Assembly (NCBI GenBank): GCA_013298775.1
Contig: JAAFIV010000016.1
Span: forward strand, 1-64,000
DNA from: Ignavibacteria bacterium
GTDB lineage: Bacteria > Bacteroidota > Ignavibacteria > Kapaibacteriales > UBA4661
Direction of reading: 5' to 3'
DNA length: 64,000 bases
Shown: positions 17,507 to 25,721 of the stretch, piece by piece
Layout of the letters: each line of letters begins with the position of its first letter
How positions within the stretch are numbered: position 1 is the stretch's first letter
Position numbers and translations under genes: made by a program
Notes under the pieces: generated by a model
The model's database searches: none
Told to the model about the DNA's origin: nothing
Seen by the model: only the letters and a program-made list of their open reading frames with translations

Positions 17507-17929
17507 TTGGAAAAATTTGTCATAGATACCAATGTACTTCTTGTTTCGATTTCAACGAAATCAAAGCTCCATTGGATATTTCAAGCTCTTCTCAATGGCG
17601 TATTTACGCTATGCGTAACAACTGACATCATCGAAGAATATGCAGAGATTGTCGGCAAACATATGGGAAAACCAGCAATGGAGAGCCTTGTTAGGACATT
17701 AGAAGGGTTGCCAAATGTTGAATTGATTACCCGATATTACAAGTTTCATCTTCTTCAAGACCCTGACGATAATAAGTTTGTAGATTGTGCCATCATAAGC
17801 AATGCTCAGTGCATTGTTTCCCACGATACAGACTTTGCATCCCTTCAAGCTATTGATTTTCCAAAGGTTCGAGTTATGAACACCACCCAGTTTAAAGAAT
17901 TTCTACAAACCAAATCCCTTTTGAAATAA
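17507..17929 (+). CDS. PIN-domain ribonuclease toxin
   Basis: PIN toxins (VapC-like and the COG1569-type group) are metal-dependent RNases. The conserved acids are all present: D in FVIDTNVLL, E in DIIEEYAEI, D in QDPDDNKFVDCAI and D in IVSHDTDF. The frame is open upstream, but the PIN fold begins at EKFVIDTN. I therefore place the start at TTG 17507, giving 140 residues and sitting 4 bases behind the antitoxin stop; no ATG is suitable. The last codon lies 6 bases from the convergent ROK gene stop. Confidence 0.85.
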   Translation: MEKFVIDTNVLLVSISTKSKLHWIFQALLNGVFTLCVTTDIIEEYAEIVGKHMGKPAMESLVRTLEGLPNVELITRYYKFHLLQDPDDNKFVDCAIISNAQCIVSHDTDFASLQAIDFPKVRVMNTTQFKEFLQTKSLLK

Positions 17930-17935
17930 TTGCAT

Positions 17936-18901
17936 TCACTTCCCCAATTCCTTCCACATCAACGCCGACGCGCCCAGCACGGCTGCGTTCTTGTCCATCA
18001 GGTGCGACACAAGCAGTTTGGTTTTTCCTTTGAAAATGTTGAGCGTGTGCGTGTTGAGGCTGTTTCGCGTTGGGTCGAGGATGAGGTATCCTGCATTTGC
18101 CAGCCCGCCAAACAAGATAATTGCTTCGGGACTAAAACACGCAATCACGTTGGCAAGAGCTTTACCGAGGATTTCCCCTGTCCGCTCAAATGCTGCTTTC
18201 GCAATTACATCGTCATTTTGTGCGGCTTCTGCAATATTCGCGGCTGTGAGCGAAGCAAAACTCACCTCGCGCAAAACACTTGATTCTGTGCGCTCTGCAA
18301 GCAATTCCATCATCGTTCTGCGAATGCCCGTTGCCGAAGCGTAGGTTTCCAAACAGCCTCGCCGACCGCATCCACACACGCGCCCGCCCTCTTGCACGAT
18401 GATATGCCCCACTTCTCCCGCGAATCCATCCGCGCCGTACAACACATCGCCATTCACCACAATCCCGCTTCCCAAGCCCGTTCCCAGCGTTATCACCATA
18501 AAATGCTTCATACCTTGTGCCGCACCAAACAGCATTTCGCCCAAAGCAGCCGCATTTGCATCATTGGTAATTGCCACAGGAACGCCGAAGTGCTGATGAA
18601 TACTAGCTCGGAGCTGAACAACATCTCCCCAGTTCAAGTTTGGAGCTTGCTCAATCGTGCCAGAATAATAGTTTGCATTCGGCGCACCAATGCCGACTCC
18701 CGCAAGCTGGTACGCGCTTTGGAAGGGTGTGAGTAAGGAATCGGCAGCAGAAGTCAGGCGTGGAAAGAAGGCTGTGAACGGCTCTGTTGCTTGCGTTGGA
18801 ATGCTTGTATCTGCCAAGCAATTTCCTTTGTCATCCACAATTCCCAGCACGGTATTTGTGCCGCCGATGTCAATGCCAAGAGTGATGCGGGTTTGGTTCA
18901 T
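17936..18901 (-). CDS. ROK-family sugar kinase
   Basis: ROK kinases phosphorylate glucose, GlcNAc, ManNAc, mannose or fructose at the inner side of the membrane. The 321 residues contain the phosphate loop LGIDIGGTNTVLGIV (8-22), the catalytic Asp D114 in ITNDANAAALGE, the second ATP loop TLGTGLGSGIVV, and the ROK zinc site GEVGHI (H166) with CGCGRRGC (C176, C178, C183). There is no N-terminal DNA-binding domain, so it is an enzyme, not a NagC-like repressor. The closest context is the symporter upstream on the same strand and the HexNAc epimerase, so a HexNAc or mannose kinase is plausible. Substrate choice is not provable here. Confidence 0.9.
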   Translation of the reverse strand: MNQTRITLGIDIGGTNTVLGIVDDKGNCLADTSIPTQATEPFTAFFPRLTSAADSLLTPFQSAYQLAGVGIGAPNANYYSGTIEQAPNLNWGDVVQLRASIHQHFGVPVAITNDANAAALGEMLFGAAQGMKHFMVITLGTGLGSGIVVNGDVLYGADGFAGEVGHIIVQEGGRVCGCGRRGCLETYASATGIRRTMMELLAERTESSVLREVSFASLTAANIAEAAQNDDVIAKAAFERTGEILGKALANVIACFSPEAIILFGGLANAGYLILDPTRNSLNTHTLNIFKGKTKLLVSHLMDKNAAVLGASALMWKELGK

Positions 18902-18931
18902 GGTGCGTGTACGTTTGTGTATTATGGAAAA

Positions 18932-19082
18932 ATGAGACCCTCAATAAAAAAATGAGAGCCTCACAGGAGAGAGCGAAACTACGTGAGGGTCTCAATTCTT
19001 ATTGAGGCTCTCACTGCGATATTGCTTTGTATTGCGCGTTGTTCCTGAAAGTGAGACCCTCAATAAGAATTGAGAGCCTCAC
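18932..19082. repeat. REPIN-like repeat plus a single degenerate arm, copies 5a/5b
   Basis: The complete element at 18983-19082 has a left arm starting gtgagggtctcaat and a right arm ending tgagagcctcac, separated by a 36-base spacer. A lone imperfect arm (18932-18964, with an A-rich loop) precedes it. Both lie between the symporter and the ROK kinase genes on the same strand. This is the most distant copy of the family from the RAYT gene in the window; I see none from 19.1 to 64 kb. Confidence 0.87.
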
Positions 19083-19111
19083 AAGAAACGTGAAATCTTG
19101 ATTGGCGAATA

Positions 19112-20935
19112 TTACTCCTCCATCGTATCCCACCAATACCGCTTCAGAAGCCATGTTGTGAGCAAAAATACCGCAAGCGTTATTCCAAATTGCATCCACA
19201 TTCCGAAGACCAAATACATCGGTAAAATTACTTGCGTCATCTGCCACGTCATGCCCACAGCTACATTGAACATATCGCGCCCAAAGTCCTTGTTCTCTTG
19301 AAACGACGGGTTTTCCGCTTTGATTTTTGCAATAATCGGCTTCCAAAAACCCCACGGGCGCACACGGCGGTAAAATTCCATCAGCGTCGCATCATCTTCA
19401 GGCTTGGTGAAAAGCGTACCCGCCAGAGAGCCGATAAATGCTATGGCGAAGATGATAGGAAACGCATTCAAAGATGACATCTCTGGGAACAATTTAGGAA
19501 CAATCATTGACCCCGCCAAGCCCGCCAACATTCCCCAGAAATAGCCATATCCATTGAACCGCCACCATATCCATTTTAGTACATTCGATGCTGTGTAGCC
19601 GCCGTACAGCGAAGCGACAATCCACTTTGTGAGCGTATCAATGGATTCCACGAAAAAGCCAAAGAAAATACCAATCACGACCAGCGTAATGGATGAAATG
19701 TACGAAAGCCGCACCGATGCTTTGTCGGTGGCATCTGGCTTGATGTAGCGTTTGTAAATATCGTTCACAATGTAGGCAGGCGCAGCATTCACAAAGGCTG
19801 CAAAGGTGGACATAAAGGCAGCAATTAAGCCAGCAAGCAAGATTCCTTGCCATCCGATGGGAATAAAATTGCGAATGGCGAGCGGCAAAATTAGCTCAAA
19901 GTCAATATTTTTGCCCATCGCACCGAGTTCTTTCGAGAAAAAAACGAGCGCAAGTGCGGTCAAACCTGCGACCATGAAGTATCGCGGCATATACAAAACA
20001 AGGATAGTAAAACCGCTCATTCTGGAGGCTTCTGCTGGACTTTTCGTCGCCAAGACGCGCTGCATATCGTAGCTGGGAACAGGTCCCGCCGTGCTTGCCA
20101 AAAGCCCTTTGAAGACCATCAGCATAATTGCCCAACCGAACATGTCGAAACCGTCAGATTTGATGCGCTCATTGACGGCAGGTAGCGTACTCGACCAATC
20201 TAAATTCAAATTCCACCCAAACCAAAAATCCTTCCACCCCGCAGGAATGTGTGCGTTGATGAGTTCTGGTTGCACATTCATCATCGCAATAATCCCAACG
20301 ACAATACACGCAACGGTCATCAAAACAAACTGCATCATTTCCGTCAGAACGACGCTGTACATCCCGCCTTTGATGCAATAGAGCGTCGTCAGAGCCATGA
20401 TGACGAGCGCGTAGCCCTCGTCGTTGGTGAAAGCTCTTCCAAAAGCATGAAACGAAAGATTCCAAGGCATAAAAATCGCGGCAAACTTTCCAACACCCTC
20501 AAAACCGTACGCAATGAAGCCAATCACGGTAATCAACGCAAAAACCACGACCACAATATGCGACAACTGCGCACCACGCCCCGCGCCAAAGCGGAAGGTA
20601 ATCCATTCCGCGCCCGTCATTACGCCACTTCTGCGCATCCAAGCAGCAAGGAAAACCATCACAAATACTTGATTCCAAACGGGCCAGAGCCAAGGAATCC
20701 ACGCACTTTTCAGCCCGTAAATGAATGCGATAGAAACTGTCCACATCGTACCAGAAATATCGAACATTCCCGACGCATTGGACAATCCCAAATACTTCCA
20801 ATCAAGGCTGTTGTCCGCCAGAAAGTACGATTTGAGGCTCTTTGCAGCGCGTTTGGAAATAACAAAACCAAGCACGATTGTGCCAATCACGTAGGCGATG
20901 ATGATGGCGAGGTCGAGGGGGTGAAGATTTCCCAT
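19112..20935 (-). CDS. Sodium:solute symporter (SSS family)
   Basis: An inner-membrane importer driven by sodium. From the ATG at 20935 it has 607 residues and well over ten hydrophobic segments. The opening LDLAIIIAYVIGTIVLGFVISKRA is followed by the SSS signature SYFLADNSLDWKYLGLSNASGMFDISGTMW. GILLAGLIAAFMSTFAAFVNAAPAYIVNDIY is the conserved TM8-9 region. A TTG 27 bases upstream is less likely. The extended C-terminus (from about 490) is typical of sugar/sialic-acid-type SSS members. It precedes the ROK kinase on the same strand (a 210-base gap with REPINs), so uptake and phosphorylation of one sugar is a fair guess. Confidence 0.92.
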   Translation of the reverse strand: MGNLHPLDLAIIIAYVIGTIVLGFVISKRAAKSLKSYFLADNSLDWKYLGLSNASGMFDISGTMWTVSIAFIYGLKSAWIPWLWPVWNQVFVMVFLAAWMRRSGVMTGAEWITFRFGAGRGAQLSHIVVVVFALITVIGFIAYGFEGVGKFAAIFMPWNLSFHAFGRAFTNDEGYALVIMALTTLYCIKGGMYSVVLTEMMQFVLMTVACIVVGIIAMMNVQPELINAHIPAGWKDFWFGWNLNLDWSSTLPAVNERIKSDGFDMFGWAIMLMVFKGLLASTAGPVPSYDMQRVLATKSPAEASRMSGFTILVLYMPRYFMVAGLTALALVFFSKELGAMGKNIDFELILPLAIRNFIPIGWQGILLAGLIAAFMSTFAAFVNAAPAYIVNDIYKRYIKPDATDKASVRLSYISSITLVVIGIFFGFFVESIDTLTKWIVASLYGGYTASNVLKWIWWRFNGYGYFWGMLAGLAGSMIVPKLFPEMSSLNAFPIIFAIAFIGSLAGTLFTKPEDDATLMEFYRRVRPWGFWKPIIAKIKAENPSFQENKDFGRDMFNVAVGMTWQMTQVILPMYLVFGMWMQFGITLAVFLLTTWLLKRYWWDTMEE

Positions 20936-20995
20936 TATTTTTAGAATAGATGTTTCGTACAATCGACTTTATTCCGAATAGACTTTTTTACTAAA

Positions 20996-21015
20996 CAAGG
21001 CAGCATGCTGCCTTG
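20996..21015. promoter_or_regulatory. Perfect 20-bp palindrome upstream of the symporter gene
   Basis: The sequence caaggcagcatgctgccttg is its own reverse complement. It lies 61-80 bases before the symporter start codon, a position suitable for a dimeric regulator's operator. A short hairpin at the end of some other transcript is the alternative, but no T-run follows. No known operator is recognised. Confidence 0.4.
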
Positions 21016-21070
21016 CTCCAAAACTCTAAAAACCTTATTCGAGATAAACTCTAATGAACAGTAAGTACAT

Positions 21071-21222
21071 GATTCTTGAATTTCGCAATGCTTATGAACA
21101 ATATGAGCAAGGAACGCGGATTTGAGGATTAAGAGAATATTGAGGATGGAAAAAAGTCCTCAAAATCCTGAGAGTCTGGGCTTCGTCCGCGTTCAAAATA
21201 ATCACTGCTTTATTCAAGAATC
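21071..21222. repeat. 152-bp nested inverted repeat between GH92 and symporter genes
   Basis: The outer arms are gattcttgaa (21071-21080) and ttcaagaatc (21213-21222), and the inner arms are gaacgcgga (21112-21120) and tccgcgttc (21186-21194). The centre carries ttgaggat / tcctcaa repeats. The 337-base gap 20936-21272 holds this element and the palindrome at 20996 and no gene. It looks like a small non-autonomous repeat and could act as a transcript end for the GH92 side or insulate the symporter promoter. Confidence 0.7.
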
Positions 21223-21272
21223 ACAAATGAAGTGAACCCGAAAAAAAAGACATTAAGGCGTTTCGTATATGT

Positions 21273-23594
21273 TCATCTCTCCCCCCACAACCCGCCTCGT
21301 TCCTCGCTCATCGTCAGTTCCAATTTCCCGCCGCGCATCATTTCAGAATGGCTTACAAACGGCTTCAAGAGTGGCTTCCCGTTGAGACGCGCCGCTGCAA
21401 TATACTTCTTTTTTTCCGAAACCCCTTTTGCTGAAATTGCAAAGATTTTCCCCTTTCCCACCTGTATTTGTGCGCTCTCCACGATGGGCGAGGTAATTGT
21501 ATATTGCCCACTCGCAGGATTCACAGGATACAAGCCCATCATATTCCACACCAACCACGCCGACATCTGACCACAATCATCATTCCCGCAAAGCCCGTCT
21601 GGATGCGGTTTGTAGAGAGTGCGGATGATTTGCCGTGTCCGCTCTTGTGTACGCGAGGGATTGCCCGCAAGCGTGTACAGATGCGCTATGTGGTGGCTTG
21701 GCTCGTTTCCGTGCGCGTACTGACCAATCAAACCTGAAATATCCGCAGAAGCATTCGTGCCACTTACAGCTTGTTGCAAGGTGAAAAGGGTATCTAATTT
21801 CCGCACAAATGCTTGCTTTCCGCCGTAGGCTTCCACCAAACCACCCACATCATGCGGCACAAACCACGCATAATGCCACGCATTGCCTTCGGTGTATTCT
21901 GCATCGAAGCCGTGTTCGGAGTGCAAAGGGTCAAACGGTAGTTTCCATGCGCCATTGGAGAGTTTGCCCCGCATGAAGCGTGCGTCTTTATCGGCGATGT
22001 TTTGCCAATGCTGCGAGCGTTTGCGAAATTCTTGTTCGTCGTCCTTTTTGCCCAGCATTTGTGCGGTCTCTGCGATACACCAATCGGCAAAAGCGTATTC
22101 CAATGTTTTTGTAACTGAAAATCCATCGTTATCGTGAGGAACAAAGCCGTATTTGCGGTACACATTCACACACAGCGTGTCCTCATTTGCGGAGGCTTTC
22201 ATGGCGCGGAAGGCTTGTGCTGTCTCGCTTTTGGGGAGAAAACCCTTCCGAATGGCATCGGCAAGCACAGGCACGGCGTTATAGCCCGTCATGGTTTTCG
22301 TTTCCGTTCCCCAAAATGACCACACAGGCAATACGCCGAAACTTGTGTAATGGTCAAGCATTGAGCGCATCATCGCTGGAACACGTTCTTGCTGAACAAG
22401 TGTAAAAAGCGGATGCACCGCACGGAAAGTATCCCAGAGAGAGAAGAGGTCGTAGCGTATAGCATTCACGCGCTTTTGCGGGAAATGCTTTGTTTCCGGC
22501 GCAGTAAAAATGAAGTTAAATCGGCTTTCCTGATATTCACCCTTTGCATCAGAAAAGCGAACTGGCGCGAGAAACGAGTGATAGAGAGCAGTTGTGAACA
22601 TCGTTTTATCATCTTCGCTTGCGCTGGAAATCTGAATTTTGCTCAGTTCTTTCCGCCAAGCATTTTGCGTTTCCTCGCGGATGTGGTCGAAAGATTTCCC
22701 GCGCACCTCATCCAAAGCCGCAAGTGCGCCTTCTTCACTCACGGAAGAAAGAGCAACTTTGACGGTAATTGGTGCTAAGGATTGATTCGTAAACGCGAAG
22801 AGAATGCAGGTAGAATCAGGTGTTTGGGTAGTTTTCGCAAAAACGCGTGAAAATTCCATAGCGAAAAATACACGTTGCGCTCTTGCCCAGCCCGCAGAAA
22901 ATCTGTGTCCACTCACTATCGTCTTGGAACGCAGGTGTAGTGCGGCTTTGGTGGTATTATCCCAATTCACCGCAAAGCCTAAATCCATCACAATTCCAGC
23001 ATTCATGCTATTCGGAAATGTGTAGCGATGCACACCCACAAGTTCCGATGCCGTTAGTTCAGCAATGATGCCGCTTGCGGGGCTTAGTTTGCTAAAGGTT
23101 TTCTCGGCAAATTTCACACGATAATACCCCGCCGTTGCTGTTTCGTCCGCATGAGAAAACTGTGCAGACCAGTCTGTAAGCCGCCGTGCGCCTTCTTGCC
23201 GTGTTCCTTCTTTGGCAACGTCTTTTCCGCCGACCCAGCGCACAGAAGCGAGATTTGGTCTTGATTCTAAAGCATCAACATTCACTGGCATAATGGAAAT
23301 ATCCAGCAAATCGCCAATGCCCGTTCCGCTAAAATGCGTGTGGCTGAACCCCGCAATAATACTATCGTTGTAATTATAGCCGCCACACCAGTCCCACGCT
23401 TCCACGCCATTATCGGGGCTGAGTTGAATCATGCCAAAGGGCGCAGTTGCTCCCGGATACGTGTGTCCATGCCCCGAGGTGCCGATAAATGGATTCACGA
23501 AGCGGAGAATGTCGGTTTTATCACGGCTTTGGGGCTTCTGCGCAAACAAGAATGTTGAGCAAAAAAAGAGAAGTATTGTGAAACCAGATTTCAT
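21273..23594 (-). CDS. GH92 family alpha-mannosidase, secreted
   Basis: GH92 enzymes are calcium-dependent exo-alpha-mannosidases that trim N-glycans and yeast mannan. The 773-residue protein has a signal peptide (to FLFAQ, about residue 19) and the strong family opening RFVNPFIGTSGHGHTYPGAT with APFGMIQLSPDN. GNEPSHHIAHLY follows, and the C-terminal block GNDDCGQMSAWLVWNMMGLYP starts at about 670 and contains the aspartates of the catalytic pair. The size is normal. It is the last gene of a minus-strand run: HGSNAT-like gene, FAD oxidoreductase, GH92, with only 12 bases between the last two. Linkage preference (alpha-1,2 or other) is not visible. Confidence 0.95.
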   Translation of the reverse strand: MKSGFTILLFFCSTFLFAQKPQSRDKTDILRFVNPFIGTSGHGHTYPGATAPFGMIQLSPDNGVEAWDWCGGYNYNDSIIAGFSHTHFSGTGIGDLLDISIMPVNVDALESRPNLASVRWVGGKDVAKEGTRQEGARRLTDWSAQFSHADETATAGYYRVKFAEKTFSKLSPASGIIAELTASELVGVHRYTFPNSMNAGIVMDLGFAVNWDNTTKAALHLRSKTIVSGHRFSAGWARAQRVFFAMEFSRVFAKTTQTPDSTCILFAFTNQSLAPITVKVALSSVSEEGALAALDEVRGKSFDHIREETQNAWRKELSKIQISSASEDDKTMFTTALYHSFLAPVRFSDAKGEYQESRFNFIFTAPETKHFPQKRVNAIRYDLFSLWDTFRAVHPLFTLVQQERVPAMMRSMLDHYTSFGVLPVWSFWGTETKTMTGYNAVPVLADAIRKGFLPKSETAQAFRAMKASANEDTLCVNVYRKYGFVPHDNDGFSVTKTLEYAFADWCIAETAQMLGKKDDEQEFRKRSQHWQNIADKDARFMRGKLSNGAWKLPFDPLHSEHGFDAEYTEGNAWHYAWFVPHDVGGLVEAYGGKQAFVRKLDTLFTLQQAVSGTNASADISGLIGQYAHGNEPSHHIAHLYTLAGNPSRTQERTRQIIRTLYKPHPDGLCGNDDCGQMSAWLVWNMMGLYPVNPASGQYTITSPIVESAQIQVGKGKIFAISAKGVSEKKKYIAAARLNGKPLLKPFVSHSEMMRGGKLELTMSEERGGLWGER

Positions 23595-23606
23595 GCGACG
23601 CGAGTG

Positions 23607-25649
23607 TTATTTTTGAGGATAGGAAATATTGCCCAGCATATCAATCTTTACCTGCTTGAATGGACTAAAAGCCATATCCAGAAGCAGCACCGCATCTCGG
23701 CGGATGAGGAATTGAGTATTATTTTCAAACAATTCCCAGAGCTTATTTTCCGACCCATTCAATACCTCTTTTTGGACTAATCGAAGATAGCTGAGTGCCT
23801 GCGGAACCGTGATTTCTGCTCTCTTTTGGACGTATCGGGACGGAATAAACTTCACCGCTTTTTTATTGGGAATTGCTGCAAAAAGTGCGTTGTAAAATTC
23901 TTCCTGCGTCATGGTGTAATCGGGGTAAAACCAGGTCTGGTTTGCCCATTTGTACGGTACTCCTGTTCCTTGAATGATTCCAAGCAATCCAAACTTTTGT
24001 ACTGGCTGAAAATAACGACTTTCTGGCAAAATATCCATAAACGGCAGGAGCCAGCATCCCGCATCCAATAAGGTTTGCTGAACGGCTTGTACCGAAACAT
24101 TCTTTGGCGCAAGACTATCTTTTACCGACAGCGCAGCAAGCGTTCCAGCCGCTTGACCAATGAGCATAACGCAGGGTTGAAGCCGTGTAGAGCCATTGAT
24201 AATATTACTTACCGAAATACATTTTTCTGCCGCAATCAGGTTCGTTGTTTGGTCTTGAGCTAATTCGTCATTGTTTCGTGGTGCTTTCATCTCCTTCTTT
24301 TTTTCAGCCTTCACGTTTCTTCCCTCATCTTTTGGAATAAGACTTCCAAGCGGAATGGAAAAGGATGGAACGGGCGGAAAATCTATGCTCGGAAGCTCTT
24401 TTTGATTCGGATATTTTGCGTGATGATGATCCACGGGATAATCACCAACGGCAATTGCTGTGCGATAGACATTGCTTGAGTATGGCTTCATTACGTCGTT
24501 TATAGTCATTCGCGAAATGCCTTCTACGCGCCGCGCTTCGCGAAAATACGGGATAAGCGCGAGAGAATCTGGGCTTGGGAATTCATCATCTGGCAAGCCC
24601 AAATACTTGAATCCAAGCGTTGTTTGTAGGTGATAGATAAAGCGCATGGTTACTTGCTTTGCAGCTTCATAGCCTTTGGCGCGTTCTTCACGGCTTTTTC
24701 CAATTGGATTGAAATAATAGTCATTACCTTTTCGGGGCCAGTTCAGCATGTACTTTGCTCCCTTTCCAAAGCGCGTAAATGCTAGTGTTGGAAGCCGTCC
24801 GTAGTCGAGCATTTTTTGTGCATCTACCAATTTTGCCGCGCTATCTTCTGGAATAGAATAGCAGGATTCCTTGCAGCATCCGTCGAATTCTTTGGGGTCG
24901 TAGTTGGCGGGTTTTGGTATTCTGCGGTCTGCGTTTTCGCCAAGTTGTAGGCGGTAATCTTTCAAAACAGCAACCCACGTCAAGTCTTGAATAATGGAGT
25001 TTCCTTTCTGCGGAGCGCATTCTTCCTTAGTTTTGGTGCGGCTTTCCATGCCTACATCGAAGGGCAATTCCGCTAATGCGATGACATCGCCAAGCTCGGT
25101 GGCATCAATCACAACGCGGGCTACAACCTCAAGTGCCGATGAATCCTGAGTGTTTGGTGCAACTCCGCTTTTTGAAAAACGCACACTGTGAATTCTTTTT
25201 CCTGATTTATTCGCAAGCACTGGATAATAACCATACTGAATTGTGAGATTTCGCGCCTCTTTCACTGCCATTGCTTTCCAAATACTATCGCCAATGTGCG
25301 GTTCAAAAAGCGTATTGCTCACCCAGCCTGTTTCAATGTTTTTTGCTCCACCATAATACTCACGTAATTTTTGCCGAAACTCGCCCCACAAGCCGCTTGG
25401 AAGGTTGTTGTTTCCATCAATTGCCCCCACACCAGCACTTGTGAGCATACCACCGAGCCACGGGGTTTCCTCTACAATCATCACCTTCACGCCCAAACGT
25501 GCAGCCTGAAGACCAGCAGTGATGCCGCTTGCACCACCACCAACGATGAGAATGTCGGTTTGGATTGTATCAATTTTTTGAGAAATATTTTGCGCAAAAA
25601 TGGAATGACAGAAGAACAAAAATGCAAGGAAACAAGGAATGATGCGCAT
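23607..25649 (-). CDS. Exported FAD-dependent oxidoreductase
   Basis: Starting at ATG 25649 gives 680 residues with a signal peptide MRIIPCFLAFLFFCHSIFAQ. ATG or TTG codons up to 51 bases upstream are in frame but would lengthen the leader. The FAD-binding Rossmann motif ILIVGGGASGITAGLQAA follows at about 33-50. LGGMLTSAGVGAIDGNNNLPSG, VVIDATELGDVIAL and a late AAEKCISVSNIINGSTRLQP with IGQAAGTLAAL mark the FAD-dependent group (PF12831) often found in Bacteroidota glycan loci. An older annotation name is 'xanthan lyase', but the lyase activity does not belong to this fold. The physiological substrate, perhaps a sugar, is unknown. Confidence 0.88.
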   Translation of the reverse strand: MRIIPCFLAFLFFCHSIFAQNISQKIDTIQTDILIVGGGASGITAGLQAARLGVKVMIVEETPWLGGMLTSAGVGAIDGNNNLPSGLWGEFRQKLREYYGGAKNIETGWVSNTLFEPHIGDSIWKAMAVKEARNLTIQYGYYPVLANKSGKRIHSVRFSKSGVAPNTQDSSALEVVARVVIDATELGDVIALAELPFDVGMESRTKTKEECAPQKGNSIIQDLTWVAVLKDYRLQLGENADRRIPKPANYDPKEFDGCCKESCYSIPEDSAAKLVDAQKMLDYGRLPTLAFTRFGKGAKYMLNWPRKGNDYYFNPIGKSREERAKGYEAAKQVTMRFIYHLQTTLGFKYLGLPDDEFPSPDSLALIPYFREARRVEGISRMTINDVMKPYSSNVYRTAIAVGDYPVDHHHAKYPNQKELPSIDFPPVPSFSIPLGSLIPKDEGRNVKAEKKKEMKAPRNNDELAQDQTTNLIAAEKCISVSNIINGSTRLQPCVMLIGQAAGTLAALSVKDSLAPKNVSVQAVQQTLLDAGCWLLPFMDILPESRYFQPVQKFGLLGIIQGTGVPYKWANQTWFYPDYTMTQEEFYNALFAAIPNKKAVKFIPSRYVQKRAEITVPQALSYLRLVQKEVLNGSENKLWELFENNTQFLIRRDAVLLLDMAFSPFKQVKIDMLGNISYPQK

Positions 25650-25721
25650 GACAGAGGAGAACAAGGGCAAAAAATAGAAGGAATGATTATTCATATTCAA
25701 ATGAAAAATAAGATGAGTGAA

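Noticed and set aside
18932-19082. Simple intrinsic terminator after the symporter gene
   Set aside because: Hairpins lack a T-run and match the REPIN family in sequence, so the repeat explanation is better, though an effect on transcription remains possible.
20249-20944. 231-residue open frame opposite the symporter
   Set aside because: Histidine/arginine/asparagine-rich shadow of membrane-protein codons; no domain and no independent start context.
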